Shown piece by piece: positions 32,601-44,705 of a stretch of 64,000 nucleotides of DNA (within the stretch, counting starts at the first letter, position 1; every line of letters begins with the position of its first letter). The notes beneath the pieces were generated by a model. The model had not been told where the DNA came from and did not search any database. It saw nothing but the letters and a program-made list of their open reading frames with translations. The position numbers and the translations under genes were made by a program. The DNA comes from Tubiluchus corallicola (lineage: Eukaryota > Priapulida > Priapulimorpha > Priapulimorphida > Tubiluchidae), in contig JAQGDQ010000113.1 in NCBI GenBank assembly GCA_030141605.1, positions 62,001-126,000 on the forward strand, read 5' to 3'.

Positions 32601-34271
32601 TTTAAGTCAACAACTCAAGCTGTACATAATTAGTCAGAGTTACCTATACGAGTGAAAAATCACTACATTTGAACACATCCAGCAATTGCACGTGCACACG
32701 TGCAAGGAGCAGCGGCGTTCACTTGAACTCACATCTACCAGAAGCAAAATTCCAATGTTATTCAACATTATCAAACTCTAGTACGACTAAAAAGCTTTCT
32801 TTTTTATGCTTTTCGTATCCCGCGTCAATTTGATCAGCAAAAATGTCGATAAAATAAGATCTGTGAAAGACCCTGTCCCAGCCAAATCTTAAAAGCATTG
32901 AATTGAATGAGCGGATTTCCTAAACTGACAAGAACTGTGAAGTTGTTTGAATGCCTTTTTACCCCATGAGGATTGATAACTTTCAATCTCATTTCATCTA
33001 GCATCTTCTCCAGGCAAAAGTCTATGTAGAAACGCGCATCAACAAACTCCTCAAAAACGATAAGTAAAAATTCCTTCAAAATTCAACAACTCGCTTATGA
33101 ACTACTGTGATGTCCTTCTAAAGGTTTCAGATGAAAAGAAACTTTAGGACAAAGTGATGACTGGACGGCCGACTGTCTTATTGGAATACGTTTCTTTCAA
33201 ACTGCAGAAGCCAGTAGCATCTAAATTGCTTCAGACAACTGTGTGAGCAAGCGATTCAAAATTTCATTGTTGAACAGCTGGAGCTGTACGCACTTCGGGT
33301 AGTTATTATATCTGAACGCAAGTTTTTTGAGGGTGCTTAATGAATTCATTGTAAATATAACATTCCCAATGTCCCATGAAGGTCGTTGAGCGTTAAAATT
33401 TTGTCTGTTGATTCCCAAAAGGCGTAATTCAGGTGAGAAAAGTGCTAAAATACGAGGATACCAGAAATCACGATGCAGCAAGAAAGTTGCTATTTGTCAA
33501 ACAAATATTTCAACCAGTATATTATAACTGAACAGTACAACTGTTCTTTAGTTAAATTACTGTAAATTAATCGAATAAACAATCTGTTATTCCCACAAAT
33601 ATAAACAAACTAACCGTACGTACTGCTTGGTTTGCAATAACTAGATAGATTTTTAAACACTCACTACTGTACCCAAAACGAATAAAAACGACAAACAGAG
33701 AATTGTGCTATGTAAATAAATGAAAAACCGCGTTTGTTGCAGTAAATGAGGTGTATTTTTTGTTTCTTTAAATGTGTTCAATATTTCGACATTACGTCCT
33801 TTCAGTCATCATCATCATACGCCCGTCACGTCTATTGTAGACATTGGGCAGGCAGAATTCTAAAATAAAAGAAATCTGCCTTCAGACAGGTAAACGCAGC
33901 AGTAATCCAGCAAAAAACTACACACTGCTACGCCAGTGGCTTGTCAGCAACCACGTCCTTTCAAGAATATACAGATAAAAATTACAATATGCACTATCCA
34001 GATTCCGAAATTGATGCCAAATTCTATTCAAAATACTTTCTTCAAAAAATGAATTTACAACGACCATCTCCCTGTCACGTTAAAATTTGATGTATCCCAA
34101 GAGGAGGTCAAAAGGCCTCCCCATTGTTTTTGTCACTTGTTCCTGCGCTTTCTAATTAATTTTAACAGTGATAGCTAAAACGCTAACAATTAAAGATTTT
34201 GCTGGTGACTGTCTCAGTTAAGCATAATATTGTATTGTGAGTTCTTAAGATACATTCATTGTTTTCTATCG
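32601..34271. other. gene-free stretch with two unassigned minus-strand frames
   Basis: Minus-strand frames at 33221-33481 and 32834-33079 have balanced composition but no recognisable domain; the first has a weak leucine-repeat look (LSTLKKLAF). They might be remnants of one decayed coding sequence. No splice model could be supported. Confidence 0.3.
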
Positions 34272-34770
34272 GGTGGCGCAAAAACATGCCGAAGTTTAGA
34301 CTACAATAATATTAGAAGCGAGTGCTGTACAAAGTTGAAGTTCACAACGTAGACATTGCTGTACATCAACTTTTAGTTGTGAATTATTACAAGTTTATAG
34401 TTTTAGTGGTTTTTAAGTTATGACCGAAAAGCTTTTGCATGTTGAAAAATTTAATGCCGGAACCTTGTCAGCTAATCATCAATTGAAAATCTGCGGCGTT
34501 CAGTGACATGTAAAGCACTCAGGAATGGATCAAAACAATAAAGGAATCAATTAGTTTATATCATGGTCAATCGGTCAGTACCAGACAAAACAAAGCACTG
34601 AAAAAGATTTGCTGCCAAGATAAAACATGTGATTCCCCTGGATTAAGTTATCTTGAAATGCCTTAAAGAGAAAGTGTACAATGTCTGTACAGAGTCGTTT
34701 TGTGCACAGGAACTAAAGGCAAAATGGTGGACACATAGAACACTTGCTGCAAATTGAAACAGTAAATTTA
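34272..34770 (+). mobile_element. internally deleted mariner-like element, copy 2
   Basis: It shares with copy 1 (9033-9565, opposite orientation) the start GTGG.GC.AAAAA, the block ACAATAATATTAGAAGCGAG, the coding junction near TAAAGCACTC...AAAACAATAAAGGAATC, and the transposase C-terminal block ending in GGTGGACACATAGAACACTT. Before the junction a short piece like a transposase helix-turn-helix (KALRNGSKQ) is readable. The catalytic core is absent at the same place in both copies. Confidence 0.65.
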
Positions 34771-35015
34771 AGGAAATTATTCAAAATTTTTGGGCTTCAG
34801 CAACATCTGTGTGGTAATTTTCATTTGATTTCGTTATTAATCTTATTATATTTTTTAATATTTATATTTATTATCTGTTAAATATTTTTTGCGTTTCCTG
34901 CTTCAATCTTATAGTGCTTATAGTTTGTTTAGAAATGCAAGAATTTGTATCAAAACACTGAAATGCTTCGACAGCTGAAACTAGGCTGGAAATAACTATT
35001 GTTATCATTAACTAA

Positions 35016-35262
35016 TTATTGATATTGACTGTGATTGCCAGAATTTTTGTAATCCATTGCGCTTTATTTCAGGCATGCTCTGTCATGTTGGCTGGTAGCT
35101 CAGGAGGTAGTACTAATCCCAGGTCTCGGGTTCAAATGCCGACTAGTCCACAATTTTTCAGTGTCTCTTTTCTCCAACTCATTATCCGCAATGGGTAATA
35201 ATTGGTAAAATAAACGGCAATAGTTTATAAACATTCTGGCAATCACTGTCATAATTAATAAA
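35016..35262. mobile_element. MITE-like inverted-repeat element with a tRNA-like core
   Basis: The left arm contains TGACTGTGATTGCCAGAAT (35026-35044) and the right arm ATTCTGGCAATCACTGTCA (35233-35251), an almost perfect inversion. Similarity extends inward for about 25 more bases (ATTGC.CTTTATTT against AAATAAACGGCAAT). Between them, about 35090-35150, is a tRNA-like block with TAGCTCAGGAGGTAG and GGGTTCAAATGCC. The right arm recurs near 54285-54335. It may be a foldback element that captured, or was invaded by, a tRNA-like SINE. Confidence 0.6.
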
Positions 35263-36059
35263 TGACGTCATTACTTGCAGCTAAATATGGGAACGTATTC
35301 ATGCAAAACTATTGCTGAAATTTTGCAACTTTTACAGACAGGTAGATTCTTCATACGAAAATATAAACCAGAACACTGACTATTAAAATATTAGTTCACT
35401 AAAGCAGTAAAAAAATTTTAAAAATTAATCTTTAAGGATATATAACGTTTATTTACCAATCAAACATTAACAATCACTGGAAAAATTTACGGATTAAAAA
35501 GAAACTAAAACATTGAAAACAGGCAATAGGTCAATGTAGTGGAGCTGCAAATTGACCTTCCTACCCTTTTACCCACTTATGCATAGGCGTCATTGTTATC
35601 ACTTCCCTTGCTGCTACGTCACTAATTCATGCGACAAATGCAATTGCAACATTTGTGAAAAACGAAACAGAAAACAGAAAAATTTCTGCAAAAACTTGCA
35701 CGGAGTTTCGACTGCTCATTATATAAATTAATTCCTAATAGACTTCTGCGCTTTCGGGCTTCCGTAATTATAATTGATAAAGACATTCAAGAGGATATTT
35801 CGTATTCTCGCTTCGTTGCTTTGATTTAGCTTGGTAAATTACGTACATTTGCCAGATTCTCCAAGAGCTGAGCGCTTTTAGTTTAATGAATGTGCTTCTT
35901 AAATTTCCTGTTTCTTATAATAAAACATTCAAAACATTACTAGTTTGTCACCTGAGTGGTTTTGCTTCCAGGTTGCAATATAGTCGTGAGATACAACTAA
36001 TTATGCAGAACTAAAGATTAAGAATGTAACTTATTTTTGGTCGAAAGCTCGCCCAAGTC
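35263..36059. other. gene-free stretch
   Basis: I see no recognisable gene, RNA or transposon boundary. Confidence 0.4.
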
Positions 36060-36680
36060 GCTGCTCTTCTGGATGTAGTTGGTGTTGTTTTTGTTCTTGT
36101 TGGGTGGATAACCTTTTGAATAAAAGCCAAGGATTCATGAATTCACAATGGATTGTCAAACAACTTCACACGAATATACTAGACCATAACTGACGGAATC
36201 AGATTTTCAATCCGCTATTAAATATTCAAGAAGGCTGAATACATCATTTTAGAAAAATGCCTAAGGTTTCGCAAATTCGCAACAGATTGTCATGAAACTT
36301 CTTACAAATGCACCAAATCATATCCCGCTCCGACTGACTTAGTCGGATTTTCGATTCGCTATTTTAACTTCAAGATTGCGGTGAAAACATCATTTTCAAA
36401 AAAAGCTTAAGGCTGTGACGATCTGCAATGGGTCGTTATACAACTTTGCAGGAACACACTAGAACGAATTCCGTATCGAATAACGAAGCCGAATTTTCGA
36501 TCCGCCTTTTTTAGTTCAAGGTGGTGGAGAAAACGTCATTGTGGGAAACCTAAGCCTCCACTAGTTTTCTCAACGGATCGTTATGAAACTTTGTAGCAAT
36601 ATACTAAAGCGAATTTTTCCATCGACTGACGGAGCCGGATTTTCGGACTGCCATTTTTGAATTTAAGTGGCAGCAAAATT
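36060..36680 (+). repeat. tandem repeat, about 140-bp unit, four diverged copies
   Basis: The word CAACGGATCGTTATGAAACT or close variants recurs at 36145, 36280, 36426 and 36571 (spacing 135, 146 and 145). Each is followed at a fixed distance by ACTGACGGAGCCGGATTTTCGA-like and AGTTCAAGGTGGCGG-like words. Copies differ at many positions, so the array is old. Confidence 0.75.
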
Positions 36681-36689
36681 CTATACATA

Positions 36690-36784
36690 CAGTTATAGAT
36701 TATTGTTAGTATTAGTGTTGGTATTTGTGTTGTTAGTGTTAATGTCAGTGTTAGTGTTGGCGTTAGTGCTAGTATTGGTCTTGG

Positions 36785-36827
<43 letters not shown>

Positions 36828-36860
36828 AGTGTTAATGTTATTCTTAGTAGCATTAGTATT
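36690..36860 (+). repeat. GTTAGT/TTG simple-sequence array
   Basis: Degenerate TTAGTG hexamers flank a pure (TTG)n run at about 36787-36828. It directly follows the 140-bp tandem array. Hydrophobic Leu/Val and poly-Thr frames on the two strands are artefacts. Confidence 0.85.
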
Positions 36861-37065
36861 TTTGGTTTTTAGTATCAGCGTCAGTGTTCGTTTTCGTGCT
36901 AGTGTTAGTTATTCTTGTTATGTTTTTATCAGGCTGAAGCGAAAAGGTCGTTACAGAAAATTAAAAAGTCGGTAGGTAGTACCAGTTTGAAAAACAGCGT
37001 CTTTGCGAGAGTTAATCGAGTAGAGGATTATCTCTTAGAGTGAAGCAACATAATTAATATAACTA

Positions 37066-38002
37066 CAGTAGGCGCCGCTTAATAGACTCCTGGTTAATAG
37101 ACTCAATCGCTTAATTGACTCAAAAACAACTGGAATGGGGCCGCTTCTATTCAAATATACATAAACTATCGGTAATTGACTCAAATAATTCCGCATAATT
37201 GACTCAATATTTTTTCTTCACCTACTTAAAATAAGACATTTGTATGTGTCAAAAGAAAGAGCCTTTCCTACTTTTATGTCATCTTTACTTCCCTTTTGTG
37301 CACTATATATGCAGAAACAATCATGTTAAGTACCGTTTTGTTTATAAGCAGGTACGTTTATGCACTAATACGCTAGCGTAGCGGTTTTGGTTTGAATCTG
37401 TTACGTGTTCGCCCATTGCTGCCCAAAGAATTTCTGGAAGCTAAACATTTAACTACTTGCCTAGCGGTTTCCTTTTGATGTTCCTTGCAAATCACGCTTT
37501 CAGGCTTAATGAGTTAACAGTCGAAGATGCAGGTACAGTAATCAGAGTAAATATCGTAGAGCAAATAAGAGCAATGTAAGTGAGCAGACGATTCAGAACT
37601 GTTTTAGTCACACTCAACAACAGATTTTCAAAGCTTTTATAATTACGAGAACTTTGTGGACCAACTTCTTCGCGAGAAAATGAAGCAGCCGACTTTGAAG
37701 GAATTTTTGTAATTTTTGCAAATAAACAGACTTAGAAAATTGATTTAGAAAAGTATACTTTTTAATTTATTGCTAATTCACTAATATAAGTTAATATTTA
37801 AAATATTTTTTCTAATTTTTAACTGCTTAAAGGAATTTGGGCATTACTTCGTTTCTAAAATTCATTAATGCAGTGCATAGTAAGATGGTGACTCATACTT
37901 TTCTATAGCTGCAATACTTCACCTATCGGTTAATATATTCAGTCGGTTAAATGGGTCAAAACACGTCGGTCCCAAAGTGAGTCTATTATGCGGCGCTTAC
38001 TG
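37066..38002. mobile_element. pogo-like DNA transposon, non-autonomous
   Basis: The left end CAGTAGGCGCCGCTTAATAG and right end (reverse complement) CAGTAAGCGCCGCATAATAG match at 18 of 20 bases and continue GACTC. TA dinucleotides at 37064-37065 and 38003-38004 are the target duplication. CAGT... ends with TA duplication fit the pogo/Tigger branch of Tc1/mariner. The 937-base body has no transposase frame; a short stretch near 37675 (MKQPTLKEF) may be a remnant of a coding end. Confidence 0.8.
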
Positions 38003-38004
38003 TA

Positions 38005-39362
38005 GTAGTATAAACCTCACACTATGTTGTTGCGTCATATAATAGGCACATTGATTAGATTTGCTAACAAGCGCAGAAGTAACAGAATACCTGAAACTGA
38101 GATTTATTTGTCAAGGAAGCACGGGAGAGTTACTTCCTAAATGTTAAAAGTCATAATAATTGCGCTTATTTTCAATATGGCTGAAAGGCGAGAATTTTAA
38201 AGGCGGTAGGATCTTGTTTCTGGACAAATTTAAGACGTCGTTTGTCGTAGAAAAGTAGGCGTGGGCCTTCTTCTTCTCGTGTAACTCTAATATTGTTTTC
38301 TATAAACTTTTGACGAACCACGTATAAAATGCAATTACGATTGTCATTAGTTAGAGGAACTAGATATGCCACTGGGTCAGGAGAAGTGTAAACAAAATCT
38401 ATTTTTCATGTTACATTTTAGTTTAGTGTATAGTTAGACAGATGTAGATATATATGAAGGAAAGGCCAAGCCTTTTGAGAAGTCAGGCTTATTTCAATGT
38501 TAGAAATATTTAGTAATAAAAGTGTGTTAAGCGTCTCGTGTAATTAGTAAAATTACTTTAAACTCGCGATAGTTTCACGCTTGGGCGCCCCATTTTGAAC
38601 GAACATCCTTCTAAAAATGAAGTTTATTGACTAACGAAAAGCACCGCGTTGTCACTGGAAGAGTATAACGAGGTTTTGCAAAAAAAAATAGATAGCCAGT
38701 TTTGGGATATCTTTGTATGAACTTTAAGCAAGCTGCAGAAGCTTGAAATAATTCAAACAGCACGCACTTATGGAAAGATAAGATGCGCTTACGGAAAGTA
38801 CACCTGTTACGACATAATTTTCAAGTGAATGGCGGCTACCACTGCATCAGAAAATTTCTATGCAGCGGTAGTGTCAATTAACTTTATGCTATATATATAG
38901 TCTTTTGCAAAGTTACATTTTTCTAGGTTTATGTGATAACAGTATAATAAACCCAACATTCTGAGTAACATATCCTTTCCTTTAAACAACATAAACATTA
39001 CGCTGATGTAGTAAGTGTCAAGTAACCTGTAACCTACATAGATTCATGATTCAAATTCGATGTAAGTTTTGAATTAGCCACATTTTTTCTATGGGTCATG
39101 TTCGATTTCAGATATTTGTTGTTACGGGATTAATTACATAAGTAACCTATCTAAACCATCTTATTATTTTAATTAAAATGTCTAAAATGGCGAAAACGAT
39201 CGTTAAGAAATCATGCGGTACCCAGTTTGGAGGTATGGTATGGCAAAATCGAAGTAAACAAATCAAAATCAATTTTTACAGCAAAAAACTCCCCGACTTT
39301 AAAATAACGATAATCAAATTACTGTAACCGTATCCTATCGTAGGTAGTCTAGAAAGAGTTGC
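38005..39362. other. gene-free stretch
   Basis: Only short frames without recognisable domains. No RNA gene or transposon boundary seen. Confidence 0.4.
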
Positions 39363-39480
39363 GAGTCTGAAAAGTCAGAGTCTTCTGTGGTGTAATGGTT
39401 AGCATAGTTGTCAAGAAATCAGAAAGTTTTGGGTTCGAGTCCTAGTGGAGGTACAAAAAAGTTTCAGAGTTTCTTCCAAT
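39363..39480 (+). repeat. tRNA-derived SINE, family 1, second copy
   Basis: Same architecture as 12295-12405: GAGTCTGAAAAGTCAGAG, tRNA-like GTGTAATGGTTAGCATAG, B box GGGTTCGAGTCC and TTTCAGAGTTTCT. Both copies are followed about 30 bases later by TGGTGCGTT, so the repeat may extend to about 39500. Confidence 0.65.
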
Positions 39481-42105
39481 TTACTATTGCTTTGGTGCGT
39501 TTATGAAAGGTAACTTATGTGTATGAACGTGAATACATATTAACATGAATCCTTTTAACACTGTACAATTCTTTAACACTGTGTAACACTTTAACACTGT
39601 AACAGTTCTAGACTTTGTGACTCACAATTATAAAAACAGCAAAATCCTCGTACAAGCTTTTTTGCAATTAGAATAATAGGTTTATCTGCCACAAATGCAC
39701 TTGATGTTCTAATAGCACATCAGAAGCAAATGGATTATTAGCTCACGTCATATTCAACTGCTGCTCGGCGAAACCCCAGATAATTAAATTAACTTACGTA
39801 TAATTAAGACTAAGAAGACAACCAGAAAGTGAAAGGAAGGCAGGAAAAAATTAAGGAAAAGAAAGGCGGGGCTGAGCATAATATGTAAAGTGAAGAAATC
39901 CTGCATCACAGAAATGGAACAACAGAAACTAACGTTCCTCTACTGAACTGTAAAAGAGTTGTTAAAACACCTCATCTTTGCATTTTGAATCATGTGACAA
40001 AAACGTGAAGCAAATCTGATGATTTATCTACTTCTTGGACTTTTGCAAGTTTTTTAATGGTTCACTGCTGTTCGCTTATATAATTTAGAAATAAAATGTG
40101 TTACAAACAACAATGTAAAAATATAGCTCCTTCGCTCAAGAAACCTGAATCTTGGGTAGTATAACTCTAGTGTTAACACTGCAAAAATAATCCCTCTCAT
40201 AGGCACCATAAATTGGCCTACAAAAATGGCACTATAACAGCTGAAATTGAGCAGCCTCATGGTACCATTGTGACGTATAGATCTATCACTGTATGGGGGA
40301 AACCATTCAATCTAATCACATTGTTTAGACAGGTATAGCTTTGTAGTTGCCGCAATATCAATCAATCTTTGTGTATTTGACGTATTGTCAATATTGCTGG
40401 AGGACCACTCAGATAAAAGTAAAATGTTACAAGCAATAACAGCCGAACAAGCTTTCTAGATGGACTGAATATCGTACTCATAACAGAAGCTCTATAACAG
40501 ACCGGCGTCTTCTCTCTACTTTCCTCAGAGCTGCTTTTGTTCTAAATTTACATAATTTGTGTTTGGTCATTTATAACTTAGTTGTAATTTCAGCTGTAGC
40601 GTTAGTCGATATCTCGGGTTGACCTTTTCCACCATGGTCGATGCTTGACAAGAACTTCCTCAATCTCTTGGAACTATAGTTGGCCAACTATAGTTATAGT
40701 GTAGCCTAAAAATAATTACTTGTATTGTCTTATAACATTTTACCACGCTTGAATGTGTGACAGTCTTAGAGAATTGTTGCTGTAAACAAGGCTAATTTTT
40801 TAAACTTTGCACGACCTAACTTTTTATCACTAAATTACTAAAAAAGAAAGAAGTTTAAATACTTGCGTATCAAGCCAAAGACCAGAGTTTTATTTCAACT
40901 TGACTGTATATAGACGATCTCAAAAGTAGAAAATTCTTAAGGACAGGAATGCGAAAAATATAATGAAAAATCTAAGAAGGAAGAACTGAAAATAAAGACA
41001 CGATGTTACATTGATTCGCTGAACTCATTTAATTATTTAGCTTTGAAAAATTAACTTTAAAAATGATTAGTTATTTCATTTATTTATTTATTTAGTTTCT
41101 TACTTGCTCGAATACTGAAATGCGGTGTCATTTTAGTAACTTATTGTGGATTGTTTATTAATTATTCCAGTTTTTGTGATTAATAATTATTATATCCTAC
41201 CAACACCAAAGAATAGCGTCACTTTATAGTTTCAAAAGCAGGCGACGTCGGACTTGCCGAATTGTCTTAATAAAGAAACAAGAGTACAAACAAAAAATTG
41301 AATTGTTCAAATTACAGTTTACAGATTTTTTTGCAATTAAATTTATTAACATTTTAGATGCTTGGTGACACCAAACTTTGTTTAGACAGAGAACAAAGTG
41401 CCATGTGACAAGGTTGTGGTTATGCTGCTGTGCTGTCAGTGGAAAAATTGCCTTTGCTATTAAATTTATTGGCATTTGAGATACTTGATATCATTAAATG
41501 GAGCAGGTATTGACTATTTGCTACCTATTTCAATTTCGCACTTTCAGCATCAGGCATCCACTCGTCAGCTTTCCAGACGTTGTAATGTGTCCCGTAGACG
41601 TAAGTGACAGTGTGGGACTTATAGATTCAGTTTAAACCTATCGAGCTTAGACTAACAGCGAGCGGTAGGGCTTACTTCTATTATAGATTAGATTAATGGT
41701 CGATGCTAGATACATTATACAGAATTCAATTCAATTAAGCTCGCGGTACTGCAAGCGTGAAACAAGCCTGACTTCTCTCGCATATGCGTAATTTGCACAG
41801 TAGATTCAGAATCCTGGTGCTGATTGTTTGATATTTGCAGGTCCAACAGATCTAGAACACGTTAAGTGGATTTTGCCATATATTCTTGCAGTCAATCACA
41901 CGTCTGCAGCCAAGGAACTTAATAAAGCTGGTGTAAGTGGGCCAGCTATTATCACGTGGTAATAAACTTTCTCGTACAGCGTAACCGAAATGAGTGAATA
42001 TTACAAAGTTGAATTTCTGTTGATGTGTTACTTTACTAAGATCCCATTATCTGTTATATTAACATCCTGTTGTCTTTGTAAGCTGTATATTTTTATGCAT
42101 AAATA
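39481..42105. other. gene-free stretch with one long palindrome
   Basis: AT-rich DNA with short frames only. It holds the perfect palindrome at 40672-40695 and repeated TTTAACACTGTG words near 39555-39605. No gene recognised. Confidence 0.4.
40672..40695. repeat. perfect 24-bp palindrome
   Basis: The arms are AACTATAGTTGG and CCAACTATAGTT with no spacer. A further TATAGT follows directly. It could extrude as a hairpin or be a dimer site; its role is unknown. Confidence 0.8.
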
Positions 42106-42136
42106 AACTTGTAATAATAATAATAATAATAATAAA
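42103..42136 (+). repeat. AATAAA followed by a (TAA)n run
   Basis: AATAAACTTG followed by about eight TAA units looks like the 3' end of a retrotransposon with a short tandem tail. No coding remnant could be read just upstream, so the assignment is tentative. Confidence 0.4.
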
Positions 42137-42394
42137 ATTTGTGCCCGAAAGCTATGCTTAATAGTAATTTTGATGATTCGGCCATCGTACGGTAGTTTAG
42201 GCTATTACTATGCTTGATGTATTATTTGAAATATCTTTACGCGTCAGAGCCTACATCACAAAAATTGAAGTTCTCTTTTTTGTATAGATGTGGAAAACTC
42301 TTAGTGGTTTTTATAGGCTCTTTTATTGATGTCATCACAAAATGGCTTCTTCTGATAATATGTAACAAACAAAATTTTCGAAATTTGTTGGATA

Positions 42395-43445
42395 ATTGTT
42401 GTTGAAGCATGGAAGCTGGCAGTAAATTTTAACAAAACTAGAATAATACAATTTAGTAAAACAAGAATGATGCCTACTAACATCCATTATATGTATGGAA
42501 ACAAACCTGTCAAAGTTGTAGAACCGTTTTAAAAAACAGGTCTTCTAACGGGATCATTTAAACCAGCACTTAAAGAATTAAAAAACGGAGGATTGGAAAC
42601 ATTAAATCTTTTAACTCTAAGTTAATTCAACACGAGTTATCCCCAATCATAGCCCTTCACTTATTCAGCAGTACAGTATTGCCGGTAGCACTATATGGTA
42701 GCGAAGTACGGGGACCTTTTTGCACCGAATTTAAGCGTAAAGTCACTGATAATAATGTGCCATAATACAGCACTGCCGAGAGTTTAAATACAAGATTTTG
42801 TAGCTGTATCCTCGGACCTTCTTTAAAATGTATCAATGAAACAATCTTGCAATAAAGTGTCAATAGTTGGGAAGGTTTTGTAAAAGAAACTTTAATACAT
42901 CTTGAACTGACACTGATTAGAGAAAGGACAAGCTACAATCAATAGAAAGTATCTAATTTGGGCAATAAGGAAAAAATAGAAAACATCCATGTAGTAAACT
43001 AGAAATTCGAAATTAATAGACCTATTAGAAAAAAATTATGACGGAAATAAATGCGCAGAAAATTCCAAGAATGGCTAAAATAGCGTTTCAAAGATTTCCA
43101 CTCAGTTCACACAGATTGGCTATTGAAATAAGAAGGCATCGTAAGGAAAAAAGCTTCCTATTAATCAACGTTTATGTCTGCATTGTAAAAAAACAGCCAT
43201 TGAAGACGAGCGACATGTCTTAATTTATTGTGAAGAATGCAAAATGGATAGAGAAAAAGCCAACACAGATATTGCAAGCATATGTCTTGACTTAAGTTTA
43301 ATATTTATACATTTTGCATGTTGTCAAATACATATACATAGCATACTTCAGGGTAAGACGTGGTTTTTGTTTTGTAATGCATCATGTATAATTTTGTGCA
43401 AACTGAGCGTGTGTCCTTGTAAAAGTGTTTCACCCAATAAATTAT
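42395..43445 (+). pseudogene. LINE reverse-transcriptase remnant, 3' half
   Basis: Pieces in shifting frames match the region after the YADD motif of a LINE: WKLAVNFNKTRIIQFS, then SSTVLPVALYGSEV, then FRRFPLSSHRLAIEIRRH-like sequence, and finally a zinc-knuckle-like LCLHCKK...EDERHVLIYCEEC (about 43172-43240). Many stops and frameshifts are present. It may end at the AATAAA near 43437. Confidence 0.7.
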
Positions 43446-44477
43446 AAATCATAAATTGCAACTCGAATAATCTGAAATAAAGGCGAAACATTTTTTTGGA
43501 CAACACAAGATTGTGTAAATATTGTACCTCAACACCAAAGAATAGTAGCAGTTCTCCTTGGTCGGTTCGAATCCTGGCTTTCCGGAGGCCAAAAGATCCT
43601 GGTTCGATACTGGAAATTGTGCCGTCGTGTTGAAAATGTGTGTATCAGCAAAAATTGAACGTCGAAACAGAAAAATTAATCTTAAAATATTCTTAACTTA
43701 TCTTGCGTCTTCCATTCTAGTTCAACAATGGAGCAGGTGCTTAGATGGTACTCGCACCTGTCTGTCTCCCTGCTGAATCGACGACGCCGTTCCATATCAG
43801 CAGTTTTATACCTGCTATGCAGTGATGATATGCAATGGCTTCGTAATGGAGCGAAGCATCACAAACAAGTGGGGTAAAAATAAAGGGCTTTTCGCCGCCG
43901 CAACACTATTGTAAGATGATAAATTACAACGGATATTGTTCTTACTAAAACTAAGAATTTAAATTTTTAAAAAGATCTAAAAAAATTAAAAAGAACTAAA
44001 GAATTTAACATAAATCTTTATTATGAGAAGAGTATTGCGATATTCAAAGCTAAATTGTGAAGTCTTGTAGCACTAAGAAATAGTATAACACAAGCTGGAA
44101 TCTCAGTATTGTATCGGTTATTGTTGATTATTAGGTTCAGAAAACCGCTGTTGGGACAAACTGCCAAAAAGAAAGAAGAAATAGAGCGATTTTATTTTCG
44201 TACCGGTAATGATGTCAGGAGGGAGTACGCATAGAAGTAGTTCCTCAAGCTGTTCATTCATTTACTAATCAGATTCGATACTGCCTGACCTCGTGGTCGA
44301 CCAACCATCGTGACCGCCAGTTATCTTTTTCAAATGACAATAGAAACTACGATTTTTAAAAAAGTACAACTGTGTTTCTATTTCTTTATTTTTTTAAAAG
44401 GCAAGCATTTCCCAAAAATCTGTCATTGCATGAATCACATTTTCCAGAAAAAGCAGATCTGTAATTCCCCCCCTCCA
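43446..44477. other. gene-free stretch
   Basis: A short segment near 43555-43620 has two TTCGAATCC/TTCGATAC words and GGTTCGA motifs that resemble broken tRNA B boxes. Otherwise nothing is recognisable. Confidence 0.35.
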
Positions 44478-44705
44478 CTTAAAGCTGTTGAAGCCAGGTT
44501 CCCCTTCATGCTGCCAAAGCCAGGTTTCCCTTGATGCTGCTAAAGCCAGGTTCCTCTCGATGCTGCTAAAGCCAGGTCCCCTCCTCGAAACTGCTGAAGT
44601 CAGGTTCCCTTCAATGCTGCTGAAGCCAGGCTTCCCTCGGTGCCGATGAAGCCAGGTTTTGCCTTGATGTTGATGGAGCCAGGTCCAACCCTCGATGCTG
44701 CTGAA
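44478..44705 (+). repeat. minisatellite, unit GCTGCTGAAGCCAGGTTCCC-like, about 31 bp
   Basis: Seven degenerate copies of a unit of about 30-34 bases with the core GCTGAAGCCAGGTTCCC and a CTCGATGCT spacer. Reading frames through it are Pro/Gly/Met-rich and not supported as a gene. Confidence 0.8.

Noticed and set aside
36581-36975. Poly-Thr and Leu/Val-rich frames on opposite strands
   Set aside because: Produced by the GTTAGT/TTG simple repeat.
43550-43620. tRNA-like segment with two GGTTCGA words
   Set aside because: No A box or cloverleaf could be recognised.
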